Both the position numbers and the translations under genes were made by a program. From the NCBI RefSeq assembly GCF_010078385.1, contig NZ_SIJC01000001.1, positions 496,001 to 560,000 on the forward strand: 64,000 nucleotides of DNA, in the 5' to 3' direction. The DNA comes from Chengkuizengella sediminis (lineage in GTDB: Bacteria > Bacillota > Bacilli > Paenibacillales > KCTC-33759). This document shows positions 46,627-56,343 of this stretch, piece after piece. Under the pieces are notes generated by a model. The model ran no database searches. It was given only the letters and a program-made list of their open reading frames with translations, and was not told where the DNA came from. Each line of letters opens with the position of its first letter. Position 1 is the stretch's first letter.

Positions 46627-47889
46627 TTAGTGTGCTGACCAGCTATCCAAATAACTTCTTTGCTCCTCAGACAATGTATCAATATTTATTCCCAATGATT
46701 CTAACTTAATTCTAGCTACCTGCTCATCTAGTTCATAAGGTACACTTTCTACTTTATTTCCAATGTTTTTGTATTGTTCATTTACATATTTCAGGGACAT
46801 CGCTTGAAGTGCAAACGTCATATCCATAATTTCAGCAGGATGTCCATCACCCGCAGCGAGGTTAACTAATCTACCTTCAGCAAGTAAATAAATTTTACGA
46901 CCATCTTTCAATTGATACTCCTCTATATTATTTCTAACCGTTCTTACAGAAGAAGATTGTTCTATTAATTCAGGTTTATTAACTTCTATGTCAAAATGGC
47001 CAGCGTTTGAAAGAATGGCTCCATCCTTCATCACCTTGTAATGCTGACCACGAATAACATCTTTATTCCCTGTAACAGTAACAAAGAAGTCCCCTACTTT
47101 TGCTGCATTGTCCATAGACATCACTTCAAAACCATCCATGTAAGCTTCAACTGCTTTAATTGCATCTATTTCTGTAACCACTACATTAGCTCCGAGTCCT
47201 TTTGCTCTCATTGCGACCCCTCGACCACACCAACCATAACCTACAACAACAACTGTTTTACCTGCAACAACAAGATTAGTCGTTCGATTTATACCGTCCC
47301 ATACAGATTGACCAGTTCCGTAGCGATTATCAAATAAATATTTACAAAAAGCATCATTAACCGCAACAACTGGGAACTTTAATTCCCCTTCTTTTTCCAT
47401 TGCTTTTAATCTTAAAATTCCGGTTGTTGTTTCTTCTGCGCCGCCTCTAACATTTAATAATAAGTCCTGTCTTTCAGAATGAAGAATTGAAACTAAATCC
47501 CCACCATCATCAATAATTAGATCAGGTTTTATTTCTAAAGCTTTAACCATTAATTCTTTGTATTCAACAGGATCAGGATTATATTTTGCAAATACTGTAA
47601 TACCATCCTCTACTAATGCTGCGCAAACATCATCTTGCGTTGACAATGGATTACTTCCAGTAATAGTAACCTCAGCACCACCTGCTTTAACTACCTTCGC
47701 CAAATAGGCTGTTTTCGCCTCTAAATGCAGTGAGATTGCAACCTTCAAACCTTTAAATGGTTGTTCCTTTTCAAATTGCTCGCGAATATGATTTAGTACA
47801 GGCATATGTGCCTTTACCCAATCAATTTTCAAATGACCTTGTGGTGCTAATGTTATATCTGTTATCACACTTTTTTCTACTGTGTTCAA
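46627..47889 (-). CDS. ahcY: S-adenosylhomocysteine hydrolase
   Basis: About 420 residues from TTG 47889, 8 bases from GGGAGG; the ATG at 47895 is only 2 bases from it. Visible: [34 protein letters not shown] at the substrate domain, the NAD-binding [30 protein letters not shown], and [24 protein letters not shown] at the C-terminus. It hydrolyses SAH to adenosine and homocysteine reversibly. Its place between bshC and mraZ is unusual; Bacillus species mostly recycle SAH through Pfs/LuxS. Confidence 0.95.
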   Translation of the reverse strand: MNTVEKSVITDITLAPQGHLKIDWVKAHMPVLNHIREQFEKEQPFKGLKVAISLHLEAKTAYLAKVVKAGGAEVTITGSNPLSTQDDVCAALVEDGITVFAKYNPDPVEYKELMVKALEIKPDLIIDDGGDLVSILHSERQDLLLNVRGGAEETTTGILRLKAMEKEGELKFPVVAVNDAFCKYLFDNRYGTGQSVWDGINRTTNLVVAGKTVVVVGYGWCGRGVAMRAKGLGANVVVTEIDAIKAVEAYMDGFEVMSMDNAAKVGDFFVTVTGNKDVIRGQHYKVMKDGAILSNAGHFDIEVNKPELIEQSSSVRTVRNNIEEYQLKDGRKIYLLAEGRLVNLAAGDGHPAEIMDMTFALQAMSLKYVNEQYKNIGNKVESVPYELDEQVARIKLESLGINIDTLSEEQRSYLDSWSAH

Positions 47890-47910
47890 TATCATTTCCT
47901 CCCTTTATGA

Positions 47911-49551
47911 TTATGGTAAATAAATAATTGAATGTAAATTATCATTATCTATTGGTTCATCTATTAATTGCTGAATCCAATCAAAACCGTATTTATTTAA
48001 ATAGGTAATAACATTATATACTCTTTCTTGCGGTTTTTCTAATGGTTTAATCGATAATTGTATTCGGTCTAATTGACGAATCGAAGATTCATGTTGTGAT
48101 TGAAAAGCATTTAAGGAGCGCTTTTCTAAAAAACTTATCTGTTCTATAATTTTTTGTTTATTTGTAAGACCAAGCTTTACCATTCCTGGGTTGATATTTT
48201 CTATAGTTGATAACACGGGTTCATATAGTTCCTTAAAGCTCTTCTTCACATCTGAAAATTGTTGTTCAATATTTAATTCATCCTGCTCTAATAACCAGTT
48301 TTTCTTTTTATCTTCAAAATATTTTAGTACATCCTTCATTGATAAATCATATTTCCTCATATGCTTGTCAATCGTACTTTCTAATATCGTATATTCAAAC
48401 CGAGGTTGTATGATTGGCAGCTTCATATCAAATAAATGAAAGACATCTTTTAGCAATCCCCAGTAAGCAATTTCACTCGGACCTAATACTGTGCTCCATA
48501 CTGGAAATAAATATTCCTGCATAATAGGGCGGGTAAATACGTTATTGCTGAACCGTTCTGGATGTTGATTTAATAATAGAATTAATTCTTCTTCAGTAAA
48601 AGTAACTATATTTTGCTTATCAGCATATTCGCCTTGATCAGTTCTATGCAATAACAACCTTTCTCTCTCATGGATGTAAAAAAGATTAGATTGGTTTTCA
48701 TGAATATCAGCCTGAGGAGAATATGCAAGGGATTCTACTCGCTTTTTCCCGTAAATTATACTTTCGTTAAAAACAGCATTTTGCTCAATGAGCTTTTTAA
48801 ACATTGGTATTTCTAATTGGCGTAATTGTTCATCATTTGAATCAAGTAGAATTAAACCTGATGTACCAAATAACCAAACCATCATTTTTGCAAAAACTTC
48901 AACTAGGGTATCAGAATGTTCTACTATAGAATTTAATCGATCTAAAATCTCCGCTTTAAACTCTGTTTCAATTAAATCTTCACTTATTGATTCTAATACT
49001 TGCTTCCAATCATCAAGATGGATTTTCAATTCACTAATCGTTGATTTTGTGCCTTCTTCTGCAGGTATCACTTTTATTTTCTTAATTTTTAAATTGGAAG
49101 ACAACGATTGAATGTGATTCACCTCATCAAAATCATGGTCTTCTCCAGCAATCCAAAAAACAGGTACTACCTTTCTATTCAGTTGTCTGGATGCTTCACG
49201 AGCTTGTTTAATGATCGTTATGATTTTATAAATGGTAAGTAAGGGACCAGAAAACAACCCTGCTTGCTGACCGCCTACAACAACAAGCGTCTCACTCTCT
49301 TTTAAAGCTTCAATATTTTGTAGTGCTAATTCCGAGTTTCCTATTTTTTGATTAAAATAATTTAAACACGCCGAGAGATCATTTCGATCTGCTTTTAAAT
49401 GAGAATTAGTCTCTAACCAATTCAATCGATCTGATATTGAGTTTCTATCCAAGGGATTAAAATCATACAGGCCATTCACACGTTCATAATGATGTAAATA
49501 ATCATTTGCTAATGGTTGGTTAGCCTCTATGTAAAAGGGTTCAGTTTTCAT
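47911..49551 (-). CDS. bshC: Bacillithiol biosynthesis cysteine-adding enzyme BshC
   Basis: 546 residues, the standard BshC length. Conserved segments include VVGGQQAGLFSGPLLTIYKIITIIKQAREASRQL and VPVFWIAGEDHDFDEVNHI, then VLGPSEIAYWGLLKDVF. It joins cysteine to glucosaminyl-malate to complete bacillithiol, the low-molecular-weight thiol of many Firmicutes. ATG at 49551 follows TGGAGG. It begins a bshC-ahcY transcript from its own promoter. Confidence 0.94.
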   Translation of the reverse strand: MKTEPFYIEANQPLANDYLHHYERVNGLYDFNPLDRNSISDRLNWLETNSHLKADRNDLSACLNYFNQKIGNSELALQNIEALKESETLVVVGGQQAGLFSGPLLTIYKIITIIKQAREASRQLNRKVVPVFWIAGEDHDFDEVNHIQSLSSNLKIKKIKVIPAEEGTKSTISELKIHLDDWKQVLESISEDLIETEFKAEILDRLNSIVEHSDTLVEVFAKMMVWLFGTSGLILLDSNDEQLRQLEIPMFKKLIEQNAVFNESIIYGKKRVESLAYSPQADIHENQSNLFYIHERERLLLHRTDQGEYADKQNIVTFTEEELILLLNQHPERFSNNVFTRPIMQEYLFPVWSTVLGPSEIAYWGLLKDVFHLFDMKLPIIQPRFEYTILESTIDKHMRKYDLSMKDVLKYFEDKKKNWLLEQDELNIEQQFSDVKKSFKELYEPVLSTIENINPGMVKLGLTNKQKIIEQISFLEKRSLNAFQSQHESSIRQLDRIQLSIKPLEKPQERVYNVITYLNKYGFDWIQQLIDEPIDNDNLHSIIYLP

Positions 49552-49599
49552 GAACTGACCTCCAATATTTTAAAATGTATGTGTTTAAAACCAACTTTG

Positions 49600-49628
49600 A
49601 TTTTACACGTATTATTAAATGTCTTCAA
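49600..49628 (-). promoter_or_regulatory. bshC promoter
   Basis: TTGAAG (49628-49623), 17-base spacer, TAAAAT (49605-49600) on the minus strand, about 50 bases from the gene start. Confidence 0.7.
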
Positions 49629-50090
49629 GTAAAAAAAATAAAAAAGTAATATACTAGCAAAAACTCACTAAGTAAAAATAAAATTATATATTGCAAAAAC
49701 ATTCACTCAAATTTATAATAAGGTCATACCATTAGATTTTTAGACAATATAACATTTAGATTTTTAAACGTTAAATCATTAAAGAAAAGGAGAGTGAGGT
49801 TTTACCACTATAAGTAAATTGTTGAATATATGATTAGCCTAATGATCTTCCTCATTTAACTCGACATAAGATTAATATCTTTATTACTTCGTTATTTATA
49901 GATCTACTAACATAAGAATATAACTTTTATATTATATCTACCCCTACATATTCTAATCCAATATATTTCAAATCATTTATAGGCTACTTGTAATTGTATA
50001 TTTCAATCTAACTAGTTCTATAAATTTGTTTTTTAATATCATATTTCGACAATCTAATTTTCACAGCTTTTAATATGTACCTTCCATATA
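49629..50090. other. A+T-rich intergenic stretch, no gene seen
   Basis: About 460 bases between the bshC promoter and the cre site. The sequence is very A+T-rich with stops in all frames. I see no ORF with a ribosome site, no tRNA and no strong hairpin. It marks the left edge of the collagenase segment. Confidence 0.5.
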
Positions 50091-50105
50091 ATGTAAGCGT
50101 TTACT
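50091..50105 (+). promoter_or_regulatory. Candidate CcpA catabolite-response element (cre)
   Basis: ATGTAAGCGTTTACT matches every fixed position of the WTGNAANCGNWNNCW consensus. It overlaps the -35 of the promoter for the collagenase gene, the position expected for CcpA repression. Confidence 0.75.
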
Positions 50106-50128
50106 TGTCTATGTCTAATCGGTAATAA
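50100..50128 (+). promoter_or_regulatory. Promoter of the collagenase gene
   Basis: TTTACT (50100-50105), 17-base spacer, TAATAA (50123-50128), 26 bases before the ATG, with GGAGG in between. Confidence 0.6.
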
Positions 50129-50153
50129 TCTATTTATTAAATGGAGGTATTAC

Positions 50154-53100
50154 ATGAATTCATTCAAGAAATTATTTAGCAATACATTTATTTTATTCTT
50201 AGCCTTATGTTTATTAATCCCTAGTGTAAACAGTTTTGCTGCAGAAGAAAAAAAAGTTGTTAAAATTTTAGCCATAACAACCTTTTCTGACCTAGAAAGA
50301 ATGAGTAATGCACAATTGATCGATTTTATCATTAATGATATTCAAAACACAGCCGAAGATATTACTGATTTTAGAGCAGCTGGTGCTGATGCTATTAGTT
50401 TTTATTCTGATCGAAGCCGACATCAAGCGTTATATGATGCAATTATAGATCAATCTTATATTTGGACATCATCTAACGATGCTGGTCTAGTTGCATTATT
50501 AGATGTTTACAGTCAAGGATTTGGAACAGCTTATGCCTCAAATGATCCCTCACTAGATTATATTTTAGATTTAAGCTACGCAACTGATATGGCTAGCTTA
50601 GTATCTGCAGTACTAAATAATACAAATGTAAGACTCGGTGAATCAGAAGGAGATCATAGGTTAATTACGGAAATAAGATACTCAACTGAGTACGCAAACC
50701 CTACTGCAGATTTTCTTTATGATATAGGAGATTTATATAGAGACTATATGAATAATGTTGATTACTACACCGATCTTGCAGTGATATATTCTGATGAAGA
50801 AGCATTATTAGAAGAAAGTCAAGAATTATTTCTTGATTTAATCGATGGCATAAATCAATCAGTATCCTATTTTCAACCTGGCGAGAGCAACGCTATGGAC
50901 TATATGTTAGATCAAATTTCAAGTTATTTGTTTAATACTAATGATCACTGGCAGTTCGCTTATTTAACTCGAACTTTACTCTGGTATTTAGAAGATGTTA
51001 ACTGGCTGTTTGGGAATCACCAAGATAATAACTATGGTCATCAAACTATTACAGATGCTCGCAACGCTCAAAGTCAATGGTCTTGGAAACGATACTATTT
51101 AGAATACTTCCTACATGATGTGTACGGTCAAGATGTTTATGGTAACAGAGTTAATGATCCTACTCCTGATTTTATGAACCGATTCCTTCCAGAAGAGTAT
51201 GTTTTTGATAATGGGGAAATCACTATCCTCGCTGGTGGTGATATTTCACAGGAAAAAATCAAAAGAAGTTATTGGGCTATAAAAGAAGTGCAGTCTCAGT
51301 TCTTCCGTTTAGCTGGTACGGTTTCTCCAGTTGACGGAGTTGGCAATCCAGATGATAGTTTAACAGCAGTAGTCTTTAATAACAGACATGAATATCAAGC
51401 TAATTGGTTCTTTACACATTCAACTGATGGTTATAATTCAAGAGTTGGCTCTGGTGGTATTTATTATGATTTTGCTGGTAGATTTAACTCATATGACAGA
51501 GTTGTACCAACAGATAGCGCTTTAGAGTTTGAAGAACTATTCAGACATGAATTTACACATTATTTAGTTGGTAAGTACCTTGTTCCTGGACTAAATGGTG
51601 AAACCCCATTAACTGACTACGATAATGATTATTTTACATGGTTCAGTGAAGGTATAGCAGAGCATTTAGCTGGATCAACTAGAATAGCTGTTGAGGGTCG
51701 AGAAACACAGTTTGCAGAGATTGAAAACCCACCATTAGGCAGATTTTTCACTGTAGATGAAATCCTTCATCCTGATTTCGAAGTAGCAGACTTTTTTGAT
51801 TATTATGATTACTATTACGCCTTTTTCGACTTTTTAACTAAATTTAACAACGGAGAATATCTATATGTGTTAAACGATTTGATAGATATCATCACTGCAA
51901 ATGTGAATGAAAATACAAGAGTACAAAATTTCTTGAATTATGTTGATGATCTCTCTAATAACACCACATTCAATAGAGATTTTCAAAATCATTTGGACGA
52001 TATACTAGCAGCTTACCAACAAGGAGAATATAGAACGGTACTCGTACCAGACGATTATTTAGAAAACCATGTAGAACGCTCCTTAGAAACGATACAAAAT
52101 GACATTACAAATATTAACGGATTAAACTTATCTAACGTTACTATCTCTACAGACAATTCATCTCGTTTCTTTGAAACATTCACTTTAACAGGAACTTATC
52201 GTGGTAATGGTTCAAATGGTCAATCAGATGATGTCAACGAAATGAATACAATCATCAATAATGCTTTAATCCAATTAGAAAACAGTAATTTATGGAGTGG
52301 ATACAGTACTGTTACAGCATACTTCGTAGATCATAGTACTGTTGGCGGAGATTATGAGTTTGATGTTGTCTTCCATGGTTTATATACCGGGGAAGGTACA
52401 CCTCCTGATAATATTCCACCTGTAGCGAATGCTACTGCTACTCCTACAACTGTTGATGTAGATCAATTGGTTTCATTCAATGGTGATGGTTCATCTGACA
52501 GTGATGGAACAATTGTATCTCATGAGTGGAACTTTGATGATGGGATGACAAGCACCTTAACAAACCCAACACACACCTTCTTAACTGTTGGCACTTACAA
52601 CGTTTCTTTAACTGTTACGGATGATCAGGGAGCTACGAATACGGATAGAGTTACAATTACTGTAAACGATGTTGGTGAACCTCCAACTGAAATTATTTTA
52701 GATGTAAGTGGAACACTGGATAGTCAAAATACTAGAGATAGTTATGTGTTTACTGCTGAAGGAAGCGGTACCACTACAATTACTTTAACCGCCCCTAGTG
52801 CAAATGACCAAATTAATTGGACATTAACTGATATCAGTACTTCAACAAGAATTGCAAGAGGCGTTCAAAATGGAAATGTTTTTGAAGGAACACATGATTT
52901 AACTCCTGGAACAGAATATAGAGTTAGTGTATCTACTCGAGATACAGCTACCATTCCTTATAGCCTGTTAGTTACTGGTGATAGTTCGACAACTCCAACA
53001 AATGAACTACCAATTGCACAAATGAGTTTTCCAAGTAATGTTCTTGTAAACGAAACGGTTAATTTCTCAAGCGATGGTTCTAATGACCCAGACGGTACTC

Positions 53101-53561
53101 TGGTATCATATGATTGGAACTTTGGGGATGGCAATTCAAGTACAGAAGCAAATCCTGCACACACCTTTACAGCGGCAGGAACATATACTGTGAGGTTAAC
53201 TGTTACGGATGATCAAGGAGGTACAGATACTACTGCAAGTATAATTACTGTAGGAGATACAACACCTCCTGGTGTTATCCTTGAGGAAAATGGAACTTTG
53301 GACAGTACTAACACAGGTGTATATTATTACTTTACCGCTGAAGGTAACGGCACAACCACGATCACATTAACAGCTTCAAGCGCTAATGATGCAATCACCT
53401 GGGTATTGTACGAAGCTAATACTGGGGTAAGGGTAGACTGGGCATCCCAAAATGGCAATGTCCATGAAAAAACAATGAATCTTAGTCCTGGAACACTTTA
53501 TGAAATTTCGGTTTATACATGGGAAAATTTACAGATTGATTATCATTTGCTTGTAGAATAA
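50154..53561 (+). CDS. Secreted M9-type collagenase with two PKD and two PPC domains
   Basis: 1135 residues. Signal peptide residues 1-29 (NTFILFLALCLLIPSVNSFAA). An N-terminal helical M9N-like region spans about 30-350. The zincin domain has HEFTH at 465-469 and a downstream Glu499 in WFSEGIAEHLAG, the gluzincin spacing of family M9. PKD1 about 756-838 (EWNFDDG...HTFLTVGTYNVSLTVTDDQG), PPC1 about 845-943, PKD2 about 958-1038, PPC2 about 1042-1135; the two PKD-PPC units are clearly paralogous. PKD and PPC domains bind or swell collagen and usually lie C-terminal in M9 enzymes. A cre-like site suggests glucose repression. Collagen as substrate is inferred from family and architecture. Confidence 0.88.
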   Translation: MNSFKKLFSNTFILFLALCLLIPSVNSFAAEEKKVVKILAITTFSDLERMSNAQLIDFIINDIQNTAEDITDFRAAGADAISFYSDRSRHQALYDAIIDQSYIWTSSNDAGLVALLDVYSQGFGTAYASNDPSLDYILDLSYATDMASLVSAVLNNTNVRLGESEGDHRLITEIRYSTEYANPTADFLYDIGDLYRDYMNNVDYYTDLAVIYSDEEALLEESQELFLDLIDGINQSVSYFQPGESNAMDYMLDQISSYLFNTNDHWQFAYLTRTLLWYLEDVNWLFGNHQDNNYGHQTITDARNAQSQWSWKRYYLEYFLHDVYGQDVYGNRVNDPTPDFMNRFLPEEYVFDNGEITILAGGDISQEKIKRSYWAIKEVQSQFFRLAGTVSPVDGVGNPDDSLTAVVFNNRHEYQANWFFTHSTDGYNSRVGSGGIYYDFAGRFNSYDRVVPTDSALEFEELFRHEFTHYLVGKYLVPGLNGETPLTDYDNDYFTWFSEGIAEHLAGSTRIAVEGRETQFAEIENPPLGRFFTVDEILHPDFEVADFFDYYDYYYAFFDFLTKFNNGEYLYVLNDLIDIITANVNENTRVQNFLNYVDDLSNNTTFNRDFQNHLDDILAAYQQGEYRTVLVPDDYLENHVERSLETIQNDITNINGLNLSNVTISTDNSSRFFETFTLTGTYRGNGSNGQSDDVNEMNTIINNALIQLENSNLWSGYSTVTAYFVDHSTVGGDYEFDVVFHGLYTGEGTPPDNIPPVANATATPTTVDVDQLVSFNGDGSSDSDGTIVSHEWNFDDGMTSTLTNPTHTFLTVGTYNVSLTVTDDQGATNTDRVTITVNDVGEPPTEIILDVSGTLDSQNTRDSYVFTAEGSGTTTITLTAPSANDQINWTLTDISTSTRIARGVQNGNVFEGTHDLTPGTEYRVSVSTRDTATIPYSLLVTGDSSTTPTNELPIAQMSFPSNVLVNETVNFSSDGSNDPDGTLVSYDWNFGDGNSSTEANPAHTFTAAGTYTVRLTVTDDQGGTDTTASIITVGDTTPPGVILEENGTLDSTNTGVYYYFTAEGNGTTTITLTASSANDAITWVLYEANTGVRVDWASQNGNVHEKTMNLSPGTLYEISVYTWENLQIDYHLLVE

Positions 53562-53582
53562 ACAATAGTAAAAAATCTTTTT

Positions 53583-53616
53583 AAAAGAAGGAGGCCCCCC
53601 TCCTTCTTTTTCTTTA
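53583..53616. terminator. Terminator after the collagenase gene
   Basis: AGAAGGAGG (about 53586-53594) pairs with CCTCCTTCT with a C-rich loop, T-rich on both sides, so it can serve the convergent DUF3397 gene too. Confidence 0.85.
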
Positions 53617-53623
53617 TCTTCTT

Positions 53624-53716
53624 AATCAGAATCTTTCCCCTGGAACTGATTATGAATTATCTGTTTACAAATGGGAAACTGCAATAATTGACTATGACTT
53701 GGTAATCTTTGAGTAG
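53624..53716 (+). pseudogene. Remnant of an additional PPC domain
   Basis: Downstream of the collagenase terminator a frame reads NQNLSPGTDYELSVYKWE then TAIIDYDLVIFE and stop. It aligns with the last ~28 residues of the collagenase PPC2 (NLSPGTLYEISVYTWENL then QIDYHLLVE), differing at scattered positions. It has no start codon, signal or ribosome site. It is the 3' tail of a lost PPC-bearing gene or of a longer ancestral collagenase. Confidence 0.75.
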
Positions 53717-53763
53717 TATAAAAAGATTACATCCAAAATCTTATGTAAATAAAAAATCTAAAG

Positions 53764-54189
53764 TTATGAATTCGCAAAGTATATTCCAACACCTATGAAT
53801 AAAAACAAAATGTAAGATGTACTTAATACCAAAAATCCTAATCTCCAAATCACTCTAAATAATTTTTTAATCTGTACCTTTCCTTTTAATCGGTTTTGTA
53901 AATTACCAACTAAACCTCCAAAAATTAAGAAGATCAATACAATGATCCAAATCCCACCAAAACTTGAGCTTTGAAAAATAATATCATACATAACTGCTAC
54001 CGCACCTATTAAAAAAGGTGTTGTAAAATCCATGGCTAAATTTGTAACCTTTTTTTTATTTTCATACATAAAGAACAATATGATCCAAAATAACCCAAAT
54101 GATATAAAGGGTAAAATGGAAAAAATAGCATAGATTATTGATACCGTGTCTATCACATACCCCATAAAATCCACCTGCAATTTCATCAT
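53764..54189 (-). CDS. DUF3397-family membrane protein
   Basis: 141 residues, four hydrophobic segments (about 15-40, 55-72, 78-97, 115-138). The DFTTPFLIGAV stretch, the central hydrophobic segment and KGKVQIKKLFRVIWRLGFLVL fit the DUF3397 family commonly found beside panE and bshC in Bacillales. No function is known. ATG at 54189 is preceded by GGAG at 8 bases; an ATG at residue 9 with GGTGG is a second option. Confidence 0.72.
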   Translation of the reverse strand: MMKLQVDFMGYVIDTVSIIYAIFSILPFISFGLFWIILFFMYENKKKVTNLAMDFTTPFLIGAVAVMYDIIFQSSSFGGIWIIVLIFLIFGGLVGNLQNRLKGKVQIKKLFRVIWRLGFLVLSTSYILFLFIGVGIYFANS

Positions 54190-54255
54190 ATATTTAACTC
54201 CAGTTTTTTTACAATGGAGATAATAACCTCATGAATTTATTTATCCAACTGACTT

Positions 54256-55188
54256 TTAATTGGTCAATCCTTTTACCATATTGAAAACTACTTGATGATT
54301 TGGCACATCAATTTTGTAATCAGAAGCTAAACGAATCAGTCCGCCGTTAATCCTATCAATTTCTGTTTCTCTTCCTTCAAGAATATCTTGTAACATAGAT
54401 GATGTATTATTTGACGTTTTTTGACAAACCTCTATGAGTTGATCCCATAGGTGTACTTCTGTTTCTATACCTGCTGCTTTTGCAACTAATTTACCTTCTT
54501 CCAATAAATTTTTCATAAGCTGCATCCAATTTTCAGATGTAAGCAATTTTCCATTAGAAACTTTTAATATGGCTGTCAGAGGATTGATTACGGAATTAAT
54601 TAATAGCTTATTCCAAATTATGCTACTCATATTGTTCGTCATTTGTGCTTTAAATCCTGCATCACTTAACGATTTTATCAATTTTTTTTCACTTTTATCA
54701 AAAGATTCCGATTTCTGAGATTCTTGTCCTATCCATATATTGCCTTTACCTGTATGTTCTACCTTATGAGCAGAGTTTTTTTTAGCTGCTTCAGTAGTAA
54801 TTGCGAGATAGATTTTATTACTTGGAATCCATGATGATAATTTCTCCTCATGACCAATTCCATTTTGAAAACAAAGCAATTTAGTATGTGCCTTCATTAA
54901 AGTCGATATGTCTTGACCTAATGATAGATTAATATGATGTTGTTTCACCATTAAAAATATCCAATCCAAATTCAAATCCACATCATTTTCCTTTATTTCA
55001 ACCATAGAATAACATGCAAAATTGGCTGCATGCTCTCTTTTTTCCTCAGTGAGCTGCAGCCCATATCTTCTTATGATTTTGGCCTGTTCTTTCGTTCTAG
55101 TGATTAATACTACTGGTATATTAGCTAGAGTGTACTTTGCAGTTAATAATAGACCTAATGAGCCGCCACCGACAATACAGAACTTCAT
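54256..55188 (-). CDS. panE: 2-dehydropantoate 2-reductase
   Basis: About 310 residues. N-terminal NADP-binding FCIVGGGSLGLLLTAKY; conserved VKQHH, CFQNGIGHEEKL and, in the C-terminal helical domain, WNKLLINSVINPLTAILKVSNGKLL with the substrate-binding lysine/asparagine pattern. It reduces ketopantoate to pantoate for pantothenate/CoA. The second of two adjacent ATGs (55188) is better spaced from GAAGGTG. It corresponds to YlbQ in the conserved gerR-panE-bshC neighbourhood. Confidence 0.9.
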   Translation of the reverse strand: MKFCIVGGGSLGLLLTAKYTLANIPVVLITRTKEQAKIIRRYGLQLTEEKREHAANFACYSMVEIKENDVDLNLDWIFLMVKQHHINLSLGQDISTLMKAHTKLLCFQNGIGHEEKLSSWIPSNKIYLAITTEAAKKNSAHKVEHTGKGNIWIGQESQKSESFDKSEKKLIKSLSDAGFKAQMTNNMSSIIWNKLLINSVINPLTAILKVSNGKLLTSENWMQLMKNLLEEGKLVAKAAGIETEVHLWDQLIEVCQKTSNNTSSMLQDILEGRETEIDRINGGLIRLASDYKIDVPNHQVVFNMVKGLTN

Positions 55189-55239
55189 CATGTCACCTTC
55201 TTCAAATGTAACTACTCATTAAATATACCATTTAGTTAG

Positions 55240-55274
55240 TTTTTTAAAAAGACTGTTCAATAACGAGTTGAACA
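55240..55274 (-). terminator. Weak terminator after the gerR-like gene
   Basis: TGTTCAA-CTCGTTA-TTGAACA followed by GTCTTTTTAAAAAA on the minus strand. Confidence 0.5.
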
Positions 55275-55277
55275 ACA

Positions 55278-55919
55278 TTAATCAATTCTTTCAAGATTTC
55301 CATTTGCATCCATTTTAAACTTTGGTTTTGAAGCATCTTCTTCATCAGCAGCTAAAAACGCCATTTTACGAGCTCTATCCATAATTTGAATGAGCGCTTT
55401 GTAATCATCATTTACTGTTCTATAATCCGACTGTACTTCATTAACTTCTCTTTTAATTTGTTCATTTTCAGATGATACTTCCATAAGTATTTCATCTTTT
55501 TTCTGCAATTCTTTTTCTAAATATTTAATGTGTTGTGTTAATTCTTGATAAGTTGTTTTCCATTGACGCAAAAAACGAATGACGGATTCGATTGAAATAG
55601 CTTGCTCTAAATTAGGCATCTCTCCTTTTGATGGTAAAGGATCATGATTTTCAATCGATAAAGGTGATGGACTAACTTCTTTTTTAGTTTGATTTCTTTT
55701 TTGTCTTTGTCCTTTTGCAATTTGTATTGCAGCCTCATATTTTTTCCTGACACAACTATTCCATCTAAATCCACAAGCTGCTGCAGTTCTTCCAATTCTC
55801 TGACCTACCTCTTCAAACCCTGATAACTGTGTACTTCCCTCTCGAATGTGACGTAATGTGATTTCAGCTAAAATCAAATCATCATCCGGAGTCCAAGCAT
55901 CTTGTCTTACTGCTGTCAT
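55278..55919 (-). CDS. RsfA/GerR-family sporulation regulator (YlbO type)
   Basis: 213 residues. The N-terminal Myb-like domain reads RQDAWTPDDDLILAEITLRHIREGSTQLSGFEEVGQRIGRTAAACGFRWNSCVRKKY, the hallmark of RsfA and GerR/YlbO. A basic linker and a coiled coil (residues about 130-185) follow. GerR is made in the mother cell under sigma-E and RsfA in the forespore; position beside panE favours the YlbO/GerR branch. ATG at 55919 follows TAGGAGG. Confidence 0.88.
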   Translation of the reverse strand: MTAVRQDAWTPDDDLILAEITLRHIREGSTQLSGFEEVGQRIGRTAAACGFRWNSCVRKKYEAAIQIAKGQRQKRNQTKKEVSPSPLSIENHDPLPSKGEMPNLEQAISIESVIRFLRQWKTTYQELTQHIKYLEKELQKKDEILMEVSSENEQIKREVNEVQSDYRTVNDDYKALIQIMDRARKMAFLAADEEDASKPKFKMDANGNLERID

Positions 55920-56091
55920 GTTAAACCTCCTAATCGTGATTTCAATGTGTTTGGCAAAGTTTCCTTATTTTATCTTTATGCCTATAATAGAGTTCATAGA
56001 ATCTATTTGTTTGATACTATTTGGTATTACCAATTTTTTTCAACCTCATACATATTTTTTTGATATATGGTCAAACTATAAACATCCTAAT

Positions 56092-56238
56092 AGAGGTTGT
56101 TCAAAAAACCCTGTTCTACCTAAAAAGTATGTAGTAAAGCGTTGAAGCTTAGACCTATTACTTTTTTAGGCCGAAATGATATTGATTCTTCATGACCGAG
56201 TCACCTTCTCGGTCTAAAATTGAACTTTTTTTAACACG
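56092..56238. repeat. MITE-like hairpin repeat, copy 2
   Basis: The left end AGAGGTTGTTCAAAAAA (from 56092) matches the complement of the right flank of copy 1 (16701-16809). The right end, read in complement, GTGTTAAAAAAAGTTCA, matches the left end of copy 1, so the two copies are in opposite orientation. Inside are nested inverted repeats CCTAAAAAGTA/TACTTTTTTAGG and GACCGAG/CTCGGTC. No ORF. Confidence 0.55.
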
Positions 56239-56343
56239 AACAATAAGTGAAGTTGATTTAGTATCTTCTTACAAAATAAGGTTCATACATTACTTGATGA
56301 TTAAAATTCAAAAAATGTTACTATTTTCGTCAATTTTGTGTGG

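Noticed and set aside
49629..50090. Origin- or attachment-site-like A+T-rich stretch
   Set aside because: No DnaA boxes, repeats, tRNA-derived duplication or integrase gene are seen; treated as featureless spacer.
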